Below are positions 38,560-47,430 of a stretch of 64,000 bases of DNA, piece by piece. Below the pieces are notes generated by a model. That model saw only the letters and a list, made by a program, of their open reading frames with translations, was not told the origin of the DNA and did no database searches. A program made the position numbers and the translations under genes. This DNA is from Martinezella calliandrae (GTDB lineage Bacteria; Pseudomonadota; Alphaproteobacteria; Rhizobiales; Rhizobiaceae), in contig NZ_JARFYN010000017.1 in NCBI RefSeq assembly GCF_030272695.1, forward strand, positions 145,019 to 209,018, written 5' to 3'. Position 1 is the first letter of the stretch; every line of letters starts with the position of its first letter.

Positions 38560-39909
38560 TCAAGCACGGATCGCCCTTCCTTGTTCGGCTTCGTCTTTGG
38601 CCTGCGCATAGCGGCTCTCGCGATAGGGCAGCCCCAGATGATCACGCAGTGTCGAGCCCTTCAACACGGGGTCGAAATAGCCGCGCTTGGTAAGGATCGG
38701 CAGGACGTGTCTGGCGAAGTCGTCGAAGCCTTCGGCGATCACCGGGAAGCCAAGGATGAAGCCGTCGGCGGCACCCTGATCCACCCAGCGGATGATCTCA
38801 TCGGCGATATGTTCCGCCGTGCCGATGAAGGCGGTGCGAGGGGTTGCGGAATCAAGTGCGATTTCGCGCAGCGTCAGCCCCTTTTCACGTGCCGTCTTTT
38901 TGATGCGATCGGTGGTGGCGCGGAAATTGTTACGGCCGATATCGCCGAGGTCGGGGAAGGGCTCGTCCAGCGGATAGACGCTGAAATCATGATGATCGAA
39001 GAAACGGCCGAGATAGAGCAGCGCCTCTTCGATGGTGACAAGATTGCGGATTGCCTGATATTTTGCCTCCGCCTCGTCCTTCGTCGCGCCGACGATCGGG
39101 CCGATGCCAGGATAGACACCGACCTCTGCAGCCGACCGTCCATGTGCGATCACGCTGTCCTTGAGCTGGCGATAGAAGGCCTGCGCATCCTCGATCGGGC
39201 CGCCATTGGTAAACACGGCATCAGCATGCTTGGCGGCAAGGCGGATACCGGAGTCCGACGCGCCCGCCTGGAAGACGACCGGCTGGCCCTGCTTGGAACG
39301 GCCGATATTCAGCGGCCCTTCGACGCGGAAAAAACGACCCTTGTGGTTCAGCCGCCGTAGCTTTTTCTTGTCGACGAAGACGCCTGTTTCGCGATTGCGG
39401 ATGAATGCGTCGTCATCCCATGAATCCCAAAGGCCCTTGATCACATCGAGATACTCATCGGCGATCTCGTAGCGCAGCTCGTGATCTGGGTGCTCGCGAC
39501 TGTAGTTGCGGCCCGACCCTTCTAGCGGCGAAGTCACCGCATTCCACCCTGCCCTACCGCCGCTGATCAGATCGATCGAGCCGAATTGCCGCGCGATGGT
39601 GAAGGGATCGCTATAGGAGGTCGAAACCGTGCCGACGAGGCCGATCTTCGCAGTGGAGGCGGCAAGCGCCGCCAGGATCGAGATCGGCTCGAAGCGATTG
39701 AGGAAATGCGGGATCGATTGCTCGTTGATATAGAGGCCGTCGGCGACGAAAGCGAACGCGATACCGGCTTCCTCCGCCTTGCGCGCCGTGTCGACAAAGA
39801 AGCCAAAATTGACGCTGGCGTCGGCCGGACCGCTCGGATGTTTCCAGGCGTTCATATGGCCGCCAGGGCCCTGCAGCATGATGCCGAACGTGATGTGTTT
39901 CTGAGCCAT
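38560..39909 (-). CDS. NtaA/SnaA/DszA-family FMN-dependent monooxygenase
   Basis: A 449-residue two-component monooxygenase. Family signatures are GHMNAWKHPSG near residue 20, ADASVNFGFFVDTARKAEEAGI, FEPISILAALAASTAKIGLVGTVSTSYSDPF, and WNAVTSPLEGSGRNYSREH. Homologues oxidise nitrilotriacetate, pristinamycin precursors, dibenzothiophene sulfone and N-acetyl-S-alkyl cysteines. The ATG at 39909 has AGAGGA upstream, preferred over 39936. It follows the first gene of the operon by 23 bases. Oxidative C-S cleavage is suggested by neighbours but is inference. Confidence 0.93.
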   Translation of the reverse strand: MAQKHITFGIMLQGPGGHMNAWKHPSGPADASVNFGFFVDTARKAEEAGIAFAFVADGLYINEQSIPHFLNRFEPISILAALAASTAKIGLVGTVSTSYSDPFTIARQFGSIDLISGGRAGWNAVTSPLEGSGRNYSREHPDHELRYEIADEYLDVIKGLWDSWDDDAFIRNRETGVFVDKKKLRRLNHKGRFFRVEGPLNIGRSKQGQPVVFQAGASDSGIRLAAKHADAVFTNGGPIEDAQAFYRQLKDSVIAHGRSAAEVGVYPGIGPIVGATKDEAEAKYQAIRNLVTIEEALLYLGRFFDHHDFSVYPLDEPFPDLGDIGRNNFRATTDRIKKTAREKGLTLREIALDSATPRTAFIGTAEHIADEIIRWVDQGAADGFILGFPVIAEGFDDFARHVLPILTKRGYFDPVLKGSTLRDHLGLPYRESRYAQAKDEAEQGRAIRA

Positions 39910-39932
39910 GGGAGCAATCCTCTTCAGGAATA

Positions 39933-40925
39933 TCAAGCGACGAGGGAGAGCCGCTCCTTGGCGAGCAGCTCGATGCAGGAGAGACGCTCGGCCGCCGTCA
40001 GCGCCGGGGTGTCGAGAATGAATTCCTTGACGCCGTAGCGACTGTGCAGTTCGTCCAGCACATTGTGGATCTGCGCCGCCGTGCCGTGCAGCACGCTCGG
40101 CACCTTCTCTTCAGTCCGATAGTCGTCGACGCCGGCCTGGCGGGCGAATTCGGCGGCCTGTTCCTCGCTCCCGACATTGACCGTCTGACCGTCGGGAAGG
40201 AAAACCTTGACGATGCGGAGATCACCGACACGCGCGCGCGCCTGCTGCTCGCTCTCGGCGGCAAAGGCCGAAAGGGCCAGGATCGGGCTCTTGCCGCCAC
40301 TTGCCGCCTCATAAGCTTCAAAGGTCTTGCGAAGATTTTCAGGATCACCGTTCAGATGGCCGGCAAAGACCAACTCAAAGCCTTTCTCTGCCGCCAGCTT
40401 GGCGCTGTCGACGGAGGCGCCGAGCAAGAAGCGTTCCGGCGCGATCGATGGAAGTGGCGTTGCGATGACGTCGTCCACCGAGGATCCATCCGAAAGATAG
40501 GTGTTGATATTAGCAAGTTGGTCGGCAAAGCTCGGCTTGCGCTCCGGATCGACCGCCACCTGCAGCGCCCGTGTCGACAGAGGAAAGCCGCCCGGTGCCT
40601 TGCCGACGCCGAGATCGACTCGACCTGGCGCCAGCGACGAAAGCAGATTGAAGGTCTCCGCCACCTTGTAGGCGCTATAGTGCTGCAGCATCACGCCACC
40701 GGAGCCGATGCGGATTTTCGATGTCTTGGCCAGCAGATAGCCGATCAGCGCCTCCGGCGCGGAACTCGCCAGGTTCGCCATATTATGGTGCTCCGCCACC
40801 CAAAAACGATGATAGCCAAGCTCCTCTGCTCGAACCGCCAGCCGGGTGGTGGCCCGCAGCGCATCCGTCGCATTTTTTCCGGCTTCGATGGGGCTTTTGT
40901 CGAGAAGGCTCAAAAGATAGGACAT
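39933..40925 (-). CDS. LLM-class flavin-dependent oxidoreductase (MsnO8/YtmO-like)
   Basis: A 330-residue luciferase-like oxidoreductase, first gene of the nine-gene operon. AVRAEELGYHRFWVAEHHNM, SSAPEALIGYLLAKTSKIRIGSGGVML and LAPGRVDLGVGKAPGG are hallmarks of the MsnO8 group that includes YtmO. It should use FMNH2. YtmO-like proteins occur in Bacillus operons for S-alkyl cysteine salvage, which supports the pathway guess. Upstream lies an AT-rich segment with tandem CGATTATC repeats (40930-40945) close to the start codon. Confidence 0.9.
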   Translation of the reverse strand: MSYLLSLLDKSPIEAGKNATDALRATTRLAVRAEELGYHRFWVAEHHNMANLASSAPEALIGYLLAKTSKIRIGSGGVMLQHYSAYKVAETFNLLSSLAPGRVDLGVGKAPGGFPLSTRALQVAVDPERKPSFADQLANINTYLSDGSSVDDVIATPLPSIAPERFLLGASVDSAKLAAEKGFELVFAGHLNGDPENLRKTFEAYEAASGGKSPILALSAFAAESEQQARARVGDLRIVKVFLPDGQTVNVGSEEQAAEFARQAGVDDYRTEEKVPSVLHGTAAQIHNVLDELHSRYGVKEFILDTPALTAAERLSCIELLAKERLSLVA

Positions 40926-41219
40926 ATATCGATTATCCGATTATCGCGCCCGCACCGCGCTGCCGCTTCGATAATCTATAAAATACGTAGATTACATGTA
41001 TTATAAGAAACGGCTTTCTCTTCCTGCGGCAAAGTGGGGAAATAAGTTGCAATCATGCGCTGATGTGGATGGGTCCGTAACAAATGGCACTAGGCCCGAA
41101 GTGGCAACTTGCGCCTTAATAAATGTCACACGCACGAAATAGCCGGGAAATAGCGCCTTGGGTGGCGTCGTGCGGCACTTGCATCCGGCTCGATACGGCG
41201 ACTTGATTGCGAGGGAGAC
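40926..41219. other. Upstream region of the nine-gene operon, up to the mobile-element scar
   Basis: No gene is supported. Tandem copies of CGATTATC occupy 40930-40945, a related CGATAATC lies at 40969-40976, and the surrounding 40920-41010 is AT-rich, so the operon promoter should be here. From about 41050 onward the sequence leads into the insertion-sequence remnants. Confidence 0.4.
40930..40945. promoter_or_regulatory. Tandem 8-bp repeat at the operon promoter
   Basis: CGATTATC occurs twice head-to-tail with no spacer, only a few bases upstream of the ATG at 40925, and a third variant (CGATAATC) lies 24 bases further. It may be a regulator site. On the minus strand it reads GATAATCG, and it is close enough to the start to affect translation. 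Confidence 0.4.
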
Positions 41220-41363
41220 CGAGAGGAGAAGTTCACGCGTTTCGAGGCGGTCAGGACGGACCTTGTCGAAATCGGTATCGGCGACACGACACTTCGCATG
41301 AGTGCGGCGATCGATCCGGCGTTACTGACCGGCATCCTCAAAGCGGTGCGCAATCGTGGATGA
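41220..41363 (+). pseudogene. IS66-type orfA (TnpA) 3' remnant
   Basis: Reading from 41220, the translation ends FEAVRTDLVEIGIGDTTLRM and then AAIDPALLTGILKAVRNRG before TGA at 41361-41363. This resembles the C-terminal tail of IS66 accessory protein TnpA (hydrophobic strand, IDPALL, ALRA-like end). The N-terminal helix-turn-helix part is absent and no TnpB or TnpC follows. The fragment abuts the IS6-type transposase. Confidence 0.4.
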
Positions 41364-41382
41364 CGATGTGAGACGACGGGCC

Positions 41383-42054
41383 ATGACCGACCGTGATCCG
41401 CTCTATCGCCGCCATCGCTTTCCTCCCGAAATCATCGCCCACGCTGTGTGGCTCTATTTCCGCTTTCCCCTTAGCCTTCGGATGGTCGAGGACATGCTGG
41501 CGGCGCGGGGGATCATTGTCTCGCACCAGACAGTCCGGCTTTGGGCGGAGAAATTCGGACGTGCCTTCGCCAACGAGATCCGCCGGCGCTCATCCGGTCG
41601 GCTCGGCGACAAGTGGCATCTCGATGAGGCCGTCGTTTCGATCCGTGGTAGGAAGCACTTGCTCTGGCGCGCTGTGGATCAGGACGGTTTCGTCCTCGAC
41701 GTTCCGGTGCAAAGCCGCCGTAACGCCAAGGCGGCCAAGCGCCTAATGCGCAAGCTGTTGAAGAGCCAGGGACGATCGACACGGGTGATGATCACCGATA
41801 AGCTTCGCTCCTACGATGTCGCAAAGCGGGACGTCATGCCGGGTGTCGAGCATCGCTCACACAAGGGCTTAAACAATCGGGCGGAAAATTCCCATCAGCC
41901 GATCCGGCGACGAGAGCGGATTATGAAACGCTTCAAGTCACAGCGACATCTTCAGCGTTTCGTCTCCATCCACGATCCCATCGCCAACCTGTTCCACATC
42001 CCCGCCACGACATCTCCTCCGGCCATCATCGCGAATTGCGTTCAGCGGCGATGA
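41383..42054 (+). CDS. IS6-family transposase (DDE)
   Basis: A 223-residue IS26-like transposase. The N-terminal zinc-like/HTH region includes FPPEIIAHAVWLYFRFPLSLRMVEDMLAARGI. The DDE residues lie in WHLDEAVVSIRG, ITDKLRSY and NRAENSHQP. The ATG at 41383 is preferred because homology (RHRFPPEII) starts just after it; an ATG at 41356 is also in frame. The length is close to the family norm of about 230-240, so it may be active. I could not identify convincing terminal inverted repeats on either side. Confidence 0.85.
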   Translation: MTDRDPLYRRHRFPPEIIAHAVWLYFRFPLSLRMVEDMLAARGIIVSHQTVRLWAEKFGRAFANEIRRRSSGRLGDKWHLDEAVVSIRGRKHLLWRAVDQDGFVLDVPVQSRRNAKAAKRLMRKLLKSQGRSTRVMITDKLRSYDVAKRDVMPGVEHRSHKGLNNRAENSHQPIRRRERIMKRFKSQRHLQRFVSIHDPIANLFHIPATTSPPAIIANCVQRR

Positions 42055-42128
42055 ACCTGTGGGCGAAAATCGCCCGAGCGTGACCGACAAACTCGGCCGG
42101 CGTCATGACCTGTCTTCGTTGCCGTTAA

Positions 42129-42554
42129 GTTTACGATGCCGATGCGCCCTATCGATCGGGCCGTCTCGGTGACTGGCTCAAGATCAAATGCGTCCTAAGC
42201 GACAGCTTTTTCATCATCGGCTATGAACCCTCCGTGGCGGCGCTGGGCGGTATTGGCCGATTCCTGCTCGCCGCTTATCGCGGCAACGATCTCGTCTATG
42301 TCGGCGGTGTAGGCACCGGCTTCAAAGAACGCGAGACAATCCGCCTCCGGCAGGATCTCGATAAGTTAAAGACGGCCAAACCGCCCGTGGAGCTTAAGCG
42401 CAAAGGCGCGATCTGGGTGCAGCCGACCCTCATTGCTGAAATCGAATATCGAGCTTGGACGGATGACGGAAAACTTCAGCATCCCGCATACAAAGGCCTG
42501 CGTGAAAGACAGGATAATGCTGCAGTCTATCGAATTGGCAGGGAATCGATATGA
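42129..42554 (+). pseudogene. ATP-dependent DNA ligase (LigD/LigC type) C-terminal remnant
   Basis: From 42129 the frame reads a ligase OB-fold tail: YDADAPYRSGRLGDWLKIKC, then IIGYEPSVAALGGIGRFLLA, GNDLVYVGGVGTGF, and WVQPTLIAEIEYRAWTDDGK followed by LQHPAYKGLRE. These match motifs V-VI of bacterial DNA ligase D. The nucleotidyl lysine domain and any polymerase or nuclease domains are missing, and an in-frame TAA precedes the fragment at 42126. It is a 3' fragment of about 141 residues, cut next to the IS6-type element. An ATG at 42234 inside it is unlikely to be used. Confidence 0.75.
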
Positions 42555-42786
42555 GGGGCATTTTCGCAAACGTTAGCGATCCCCATACCGCGGCAGAAGC
42601 TGCGGTCGAGCTGTTTGCCGCAAAAACCGCGATCGCTATCGCCAACTGCGTTCACGACGAACCCTCATCTCGCCAAGGCTGCCGAGTGCGCGAAATCTTC
42701 GCTGGGGTGCCGGCCCCTGGGAGGATGAAGAGACGAACCAAAGCAGCGTCGCCTTGATCGGAAGAAAGTTGCTCGAATCCTGCGGG

Positions 42787-43698
42787 TTATTTCAAGAAGC
42801 CATTCTGCTTCAGATAATCCGCGGCAACCGATTTTGCCGGCTGGCCGTCAACCTGGATCTTCGCGTTAAGCTTGCGCAACTCCTCGGCGGTCAGGCTCCT
42901 GAAGATCGGCGCAAGGATTTCCTCGATCTCCGGGTGGGCCTTCAGCACCACCTCGCGAATGATTGGCGTTGGCGCATAGACCTGCTGCACACTCTTGTCG
43001 TCCTCAAGGACTGTAAGCTCGGCTGCTTCAATCGCACCGTCCGTTCCGTAAACCATGGCTGTATTAACACCGTTGGTTTGGTCGGCTGCGGCCTTGATCG
43101 TGGCCGCGGTATCTCCTCCTGACAGAACGATTTTCTGTTCAGGCTTCAGCGTGAAGCCGTAAGTCGTCTGGAAGGCCGGAAGCGCGCCGGCGGAATTGAC
43201 GAATTCAGCGGAGGCCGCAAGCTTCGCGGCTCCGCCTCCGGCAACCCACTTGCCGAACTCCGACATCGTCTTCAGCTTCTTGGGACCTGCAATGTCGTTG
43301 CGTACCGCGAGCGCCCAGGTATTGTTGGCTGGCGACGGCGTCAACCAGACGAACTTGTTGGCGTCGTAGTCGAGCTTTTTCGCCATGGCATAGCCTTTGT
43401 CGATGTTTTTCCAGGCGGGGTCATCTGCCTTGTTGAAGAAAAAACCGGCATTGCCGGTATATTCCGGATAGATATCGATCTCACCAGCGGTAATCGCTTT
43501 GCGAACAACGGGCGTCGCACCAAGAGCGATGCGATCCTGTGTCTTGATGCCATTCGCCTCCAGCGCAAGTGCGATGACATTGCCGAGGAGGGTCCCTTCG
43601 GTATCGATCTTGGACGACACGACGATATCAGCGGCATGCCCCGCTCCGGCGGCGAGGGAGTACAGTGAGACGGCAATTGCAAGCTTCTTCAGGGACAA
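42787..43698 (-). CDS. Glycine betaine/osmoprotectant ABC binding protein (OsmF/OpuC type)
   Basis: A 303-residue QAT-family binding protein with a Sec signal (SLKKLAIAVSLYSLAAG, cleavage after GHA). Features are VSSKIDTEGTLLGNVIALALEANG, DIYPEYTGNAGFFF and the ligand-box tryptophan region NNTWALAVRND, as in OsmF/YehZ. A TTG at 43698 with GGAGG five bases upstream gives the best signal peptide; ATG 43710 would place the GGAGG inside the gene. No cognate permease or ATPase is adjacent, so it is an orphan binding protein. The ligand could be betaine, choline or another quaternary amine. Confidence 0.9.
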   Translation of the reverse strand: MSLKKLAIAVSLYSLAAGAGHAADIVVSSKIDTEGTLLGNVIALALEANGIKTQDRIALGATPVVRKAITAGEIDIYPEYTGNAGFFFNKADDPAWKNIDKGYAMAKKLDYDANKFVWLTPSPANNTWALAVRNDIAGPKKLKTMSEFGKWVAGGGAAKLAASAEFVNSAGALPAFQTTYGFTLKPEQKIVLSGGDTAATIKAAADQTNGVNTAMVYGTDGAIEAAELTVLEDDKSVQQVYAPTPIIREVVLKAHPEIEEILAPIFRSLTAEELRKLNAKIQVDGQPAKSVAADYLKQNGFLK

Positions 43699-44083
43699 AA
43701 CGACCTCCATAGGGACGTATTCACGGACAGGCAATTATTGAAACAGCGCCTAGATCGCATAGCTCCGATTTTAAATTCGTGGACGAACGAGCTAGGCGAA
43801 TGAGACGGGATGTTTCATCTGGAACCTCGATATCCGAAATAGATTGGCGGCAACCTTGAGGAATTGGAAATGTCGAACTGCAATGAAGTCGATAACAACA
43901 GGTAATTGAGATGGGTTAAAGCCGTCGCAGTTGGTACGCTCGGTGACATGTCTGGAACGCCCGGACCCGCACTTCCCCGAATGTGCTAACAACGAATCCC
44001 GCGAAAACCTGAAAGAGCCTCAAAGTCAATGACGCCCGGTCGTATCCGTAATGCCATAAATTGCGATGAGGCCGCCCTTTCAG
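43699..44083. other. Intergenic region, no gene recognised
   Basis: Upstream of the betaine-binding protein gene and downstream of the thioredoxin-fold gene. It presumably carries the promoter of the former. No repeat, RNA gene or ORF with a credible start is evident. Confidence 0.4.
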
Positions 44084-44572
44084 TCAATTGGCGAGGGGCC
44101 GGAGTGCCTGGATGAGACTATCGGCCGCCAGCAGAAACCCATCACATACGACGCGGCCATCGGGCGCGATCACGACAAACCAGGGGGTGCCCCCGGAGCA
44201 ATATGCCTCCATAATCGCGGGTACCGCCTTCCGTGAAGCCGAGACGGCAACCGCATGCCCAAAGGGAACGCGTAGTCCATATCGTAGTTGATTTTCCCGC
44301 AGACGGCTGAAGGTGTTGACTTCCGAACCCTCGAATACAGTCTGGATGGCTGCCAAACCGACTTCCTTATCGCGAAGTCCGTTCGCAAGTGCGGCAAATG
44401 TGGGAAAACCGTGACTATGACAGGCCGCACACCAATCTTGAAAGAAGTACAGTATCCTGAAACCCTGGCCCAACTCCGCCAAGGTCAACGGGCTACGCTC
44501 ATCGCCACTTTCATCGATCCACCGGACATGCTCGAGCTGAGGGGCAGGAAGCCCCGCAATTCCCATTTCCAT
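44084..44572 (-). CDS. Thioredoxin-fold (TlpA/AhpC-like) protein
   Basis: A 162-residue thioredoxin-fold protein. The active-site motif is WCAACHSHGFP near residues 48-58, with two redox cysteines (CAAC), then a central variable part and a cis-proline-like loop GGTPWFVV, followed by APDGRVV. No signal peptide is predicted from the chosen start. ATG 44572 has GGAG six bases upstream; the reading frame extends to 44803 but that portion looks non-coding. It stands alone. It could reduce a periplasmic or cytoplasmic thiol or peroxide; the CAAC pair favours reductase activity. Confidence 0.7.
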   Translation of the reverse strand: MEMGIAGLPAPQLEHVRWIDESGDERSPLTLAELGQGFRILYFFQDWCAACHSHGFPTFAALANGLRDKEVGLAAIQTVFEGSEVNTFSRLRENQLRYGLRVPFGHAVAVSASRKAVPAIMEAYCSGGTPWFVVIAPDGRVVCDGFLLAADSLIQALRPLAN

Positions 44573-45074
44573 GAAATTCTCCATTAGCGGGCTCGCGCCT
44601 TTATGCCAGAGAAGATAGATACGCGATAGGAAAGTATCCCATAAGTCGAGACCATAGTTTCGATTACTGCTGGCGCGCTGATAGCGCTCATTTTGCAATC
44701 TAGACGCGCTTTGGCGTTGGCCACAGGGCCGCCTGCGATCCACCATAGCCACCGACGCTCTCGAAAACGCAAAACGCCCGACCATCACGCGAAGTTGCGG
44801 CAAGCCGCAGTCGTTGCCGGTTCATAACCCAATCCCGAAATCGATTTAAATGCAATTGTGCGTGACAGGTTTCGACTCGGCGCAACGCCAGGCCGTCCAT
44901 GCTCGCCGAACACTTAAATTCGTCCGAAGACAGAGCACCAGCTGGTCGCTGAAGGCCGCGCCGATCTGCTGAAATGCTTTTTAGCAACCGTTGCAGCGAG
45001 CGGCCGCCGCTGACATCGTACCTGACGCGGACTGCTCCCGCTGCCAGCGGCGCTCGGACATATCCGATATCGCT
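44573..45074. other. Intergenic region, no gene supported
   Basis: Between the MFS gene's stop and the thioredoxin-fold gene. An ORF of 95 residues on the minus strand (44700-44987) has a basic, low-complexity composition and no ribosome binding site. I see no terminator with a T run. Confidence 0.35.
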
Positions 45075-46535
45075 CTAAGCCCCTTCCGGGCCGCCTGTTG
45101 TCGCCGCCGCCGGAGTCGGGGTAACTGCAGCTATAATGGCGCCGCCGAGCGAGGTCAGGGCGGCTACGGCGAGACCGACTTCGTAGCCGGAGTCGAAAGA
45201 CGCCACACCGGCGGCGAGTGCCACACCGGCAAGCTGCGCAATTCTGCTCGCCGCATTGTTGATGCCGGAGGCAAGCCCTTCGTCCGCCTGGTCGACGCTC
45301 GACAGGACGGACGCGGTAAGCGGCGCCACGAGCACGGCGAAGGAAAGGCCAAGCAGCGTCATGGGCCCAATCACACCGAGCAGCAGGGATCCTTCCCGGC
45401 TGACTGCCATCCAGACATAAGCAAGCGCGGCGCCTGCCGGCCCCACGATAAGCATGGTGCGCGCACCAATCTTGTCCGCCAACCCGCCGAACACGCCCGA
45501 CAGGAGGCCGACACCGAGTGTGAAGGGCAAGAATACCAGCCCGGCATCGGTCGACGAGAGGGCACGGCGGTCGACGAGATCGAACGGAAGCAGGAAGAAC
45601 ATGACCGAGACCGCCCCATAGATCATCAGCGTCGCGACATTCAACCCGAGGAAGGCGTGGTTCGCCACCAGGCGAGGCGGCGTCATCGGATGTTTGCTTC
45701 TGCCCTCCCAGAACGCATAGAGGGCGAGACCGACAATGCCGAGCCCGGTGACGATCGTGAGCACCGTCCCCATTTCGGCCGGCGCGTCGGCGGCGGCCTG
45801 AGCTCCATCGGGGCCGATCTGGCTGAGCGCCCAGGCGAGCGCTCCAAGCGCTGAAGCCAGGATCGCGGCGCCGATCACGTCGAACCTGCGATGGATGCGG
45901 CCATCTTTAGGCGCGAAGATCAGCAGGACTCCAACTGTGACGACCGCGATCGGCGGGTTGATCCAGAACACGGACGGCCAGCCGAAGGTCTCGGTCAACC
46001 AGCCGCCGAGGACAGGACCTCCGGCGGTCGTGAGCGCCGACGCTGCGGCCCATATCCCGATCGCCCGGTTCCGCTCCGCGCGCGGATATGTGGCCCCAAT
46101 CAGGGCGAGGCTCGCGGGCGTGACGATCGCCGCGGCTGCTCCTTGCACGACGCGCGCGGTGATCAGCCAGGCGGGCGAAGGCGCCATCGCGCAAGCCGCA
46201 GACGCCAGACCGAACAGGACGCAGCCGAGCGCGAGCATGCGCGCCTTGCCATAAGCATCTGCCAGCGCGCCGCCGATCAGTGTCAGCGAGGCGAGCGCCA
46301 GCATATACCCGTTGAGGACCCATTGAACGGAGGCAAGGTCCGCACCGAAATCGGCACGCAATCTCGGCAGCGCGACGGGCAGCGCGGTCCCATCGATGAA
46401 GGCCATAGAGGATGCGAGCACGCAGGCCATGAGCACCATGCCCCGCCAGGGCGGCGCTTCACGACCCAGCTCACGCGGACAGGGTTCCGCATCGACAACA
46501 CCGCGGCTCCACTGTTCTACAAAGGACTGTGTCAT
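45075..46535 (-). CDS. MFS drug exporter, DHA2 (EmrB/QacA) family
   Basis: A 486-residue transporter with about fourteen hydrophobic helices. Motif A (GGALADAYGKARML) is near residues 88-101, the DHA2 motif ALPRLRADFGADLASVQWVLNGYMLA near 54-79, and the proline/glycine motif C GPVLGGWLTETFGW near 170. It would export hydrophobic toxicants at the inner membrane. The gene follows an SDR gene by 30 bases in one direction, and both are downstream of the GMC oxidoreductase gene. It is the first of the long redox/detoxification block. Confidence 0.93.
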   Translation of the reverse strand: MTQSFVEQWSRGVVDAEPCPRELGREAPPWRGMVLMACVLASSMAFIDGTALPVALPRLRADFGADLASVQWVLNGYMLALASLTLIGGALADAYGKARMLALGCVLFGLASAACAMAPSPAWLITARVVQGAAAAIVTPASLALIGATYPRAERNRAIGIWAAASALTTAGGPVLGGWLTETFGWPSVFWINPPIAVVTVGVLLIFAPKDGRIHRRFDVIGAAILASALGALAWALSQIGPDGAQAAADAPAEMGTVLTIVTGLGIVGLALYAFWEGRSKHPMTPPRLVANHAFLGLNVATLMIYGAVSVMFFLLPFDLVDRRALSSTDAGLVFLPFTLGVGLLSGVFGGLADKIGARTMLIVGPAGAALAYVWMAVSREGSLLLGVIGPMTLLGLSFAVLVAPLTASVLSSVDQADEGLASGINNAASRIAQLAGVALAAGVASFDSGYEVGLAVAALTSLGGAIIAAVTPTPAAATTGGPEGA

Positions 46536-46565
46536 TTATCGACCTCCTCGCCAATTTGCCGCTGA

Positions 46566-47267
46566 TCATCTGAGCCTGATCTGGCCGCAGCGGATCACCT
46601 GGAACGCGCCGGTCTCCATGCCTCCCACGATGGCCTCGGCAATAGCCGACGCCGGTTCACGCGAGACGCCAAGTTCGGACCCCGTGCGCTTTGACTTCAG
46701 CATCGGCATGTCCATCCCGTCGGGATAGACGGTCAGGACATGGATGCCCTTCCTTTTCAAGCCGCGCCGCAGCGCTTCCCCGACATGGGCAAGCCCGACC
46801 CTGACCGCATCATAGGTCGCGCGGAACGGCGCGCCGCGCTGTGTGCCACGGGAGGAAACATTCACCACCATGGCGTCGCCACTGTCGCGCAGCAGCGGCA
46901 ACGCGGCCCGCGTCAGGAGGATCGGGGCGGTCACGTCGATCACGGCCTGCAACTCGGCTTCGTCCATGTTCTCCAGACGATCGGCCGGCGCCCTGCCGGC
47001 ATTGTTCACAAGGACATCGAGACCGCCGAGGGCGGCAAAGGCCTGTTCGAGCCTCGCGTCGCCGCCATCGGCCGTCACGACGTCGGACGTTATGCCGCGA
47101 ATCTGGACGCTCCTGGTTTGCAGCGACCGAACAGCCTTGGCGACGGCTTCCGGGCAGCGTCCGCTGATGGCAACTTTCGCACCCTTCGCCAACAATATCC
47201 GCGCCAGCGCGAGACCTATCCCACTTGACCCGCCGGTAATGAGGACACGCTTGCCGGTGATGTTCAT
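46566..47267 (-). CDS. Short-chain dehydrogenase/reductase (SDR)
   Basis: A 233-residue classical SDR. TGGSSGIGLALA (12-23) is the NAD(P)-binding glycine motif, NNAGRAP is at about 88-94, and the catalytic region is VVNVSSRGTQRGAPFRATYDAVRVG, where the usual YxxxK is changed to YDAVR, so lysine is replaced by arginine. That substitution may alter or impair activity. It is immediately upstream of the MFS gene. Substrate unknown. Confidence 0.88.
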   Translation of the reverse strand: MNITGKRVLITGGSSGIGLALARILLAKGAKVAISGRCPEAVAKAVRSLQTRSVQIRGITSDVVTADGGDARLEQAFAALGGLDVLVNNAGRAPADRLENMDEAELQAVIDVTAPILLTRAALPLLRDSGDAMVVNVSSRGTQRGAPFRATYDAVRVGLAHVGEALRRGLKRKGIHVLTVYPDGMDMPMLKSKRTGSELGVSREPASAIAEAIVGGMETGAFQVIRCGQIRLR

Positions 47268-47430
47268 GCCTGCTCTCCCGCCTTGTCCTCGTGCAGCTCG
47301 CGCAAGTAGGTCGAGGGTCCCTAATCGCGCGTGCCCGAGAAGACGCCATGGTGAGCGATTCTCGGACGGCGACCGCGGCGATTATCTCGGCTATGCGGCC
47401 GGATATTCCCCGCGCTTGCGCGAGAGCTCC

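Noticed and set aside
38023..39360. 445-residue plus-strand ORF
   Set aside because: It lies opposite the M20 and NtaA-like genes and shows no recognisable domain.
41040..42130. Terminal inverted repeats of the IS6-type element
   Set aside because: No pair of matching ends could be found by eye on both sides of the transposase gene.
42551..42757. 68-residue ORF overlapping the ligase remnant stop
   Set aside because: No family features or convincing ribosome binding site; probably chance coding in a decayed region.
44700..44987. 95-residue minus-strand ORF
   Set aside because: No ribosome binding site, atypical composition, and no recognisable motif.
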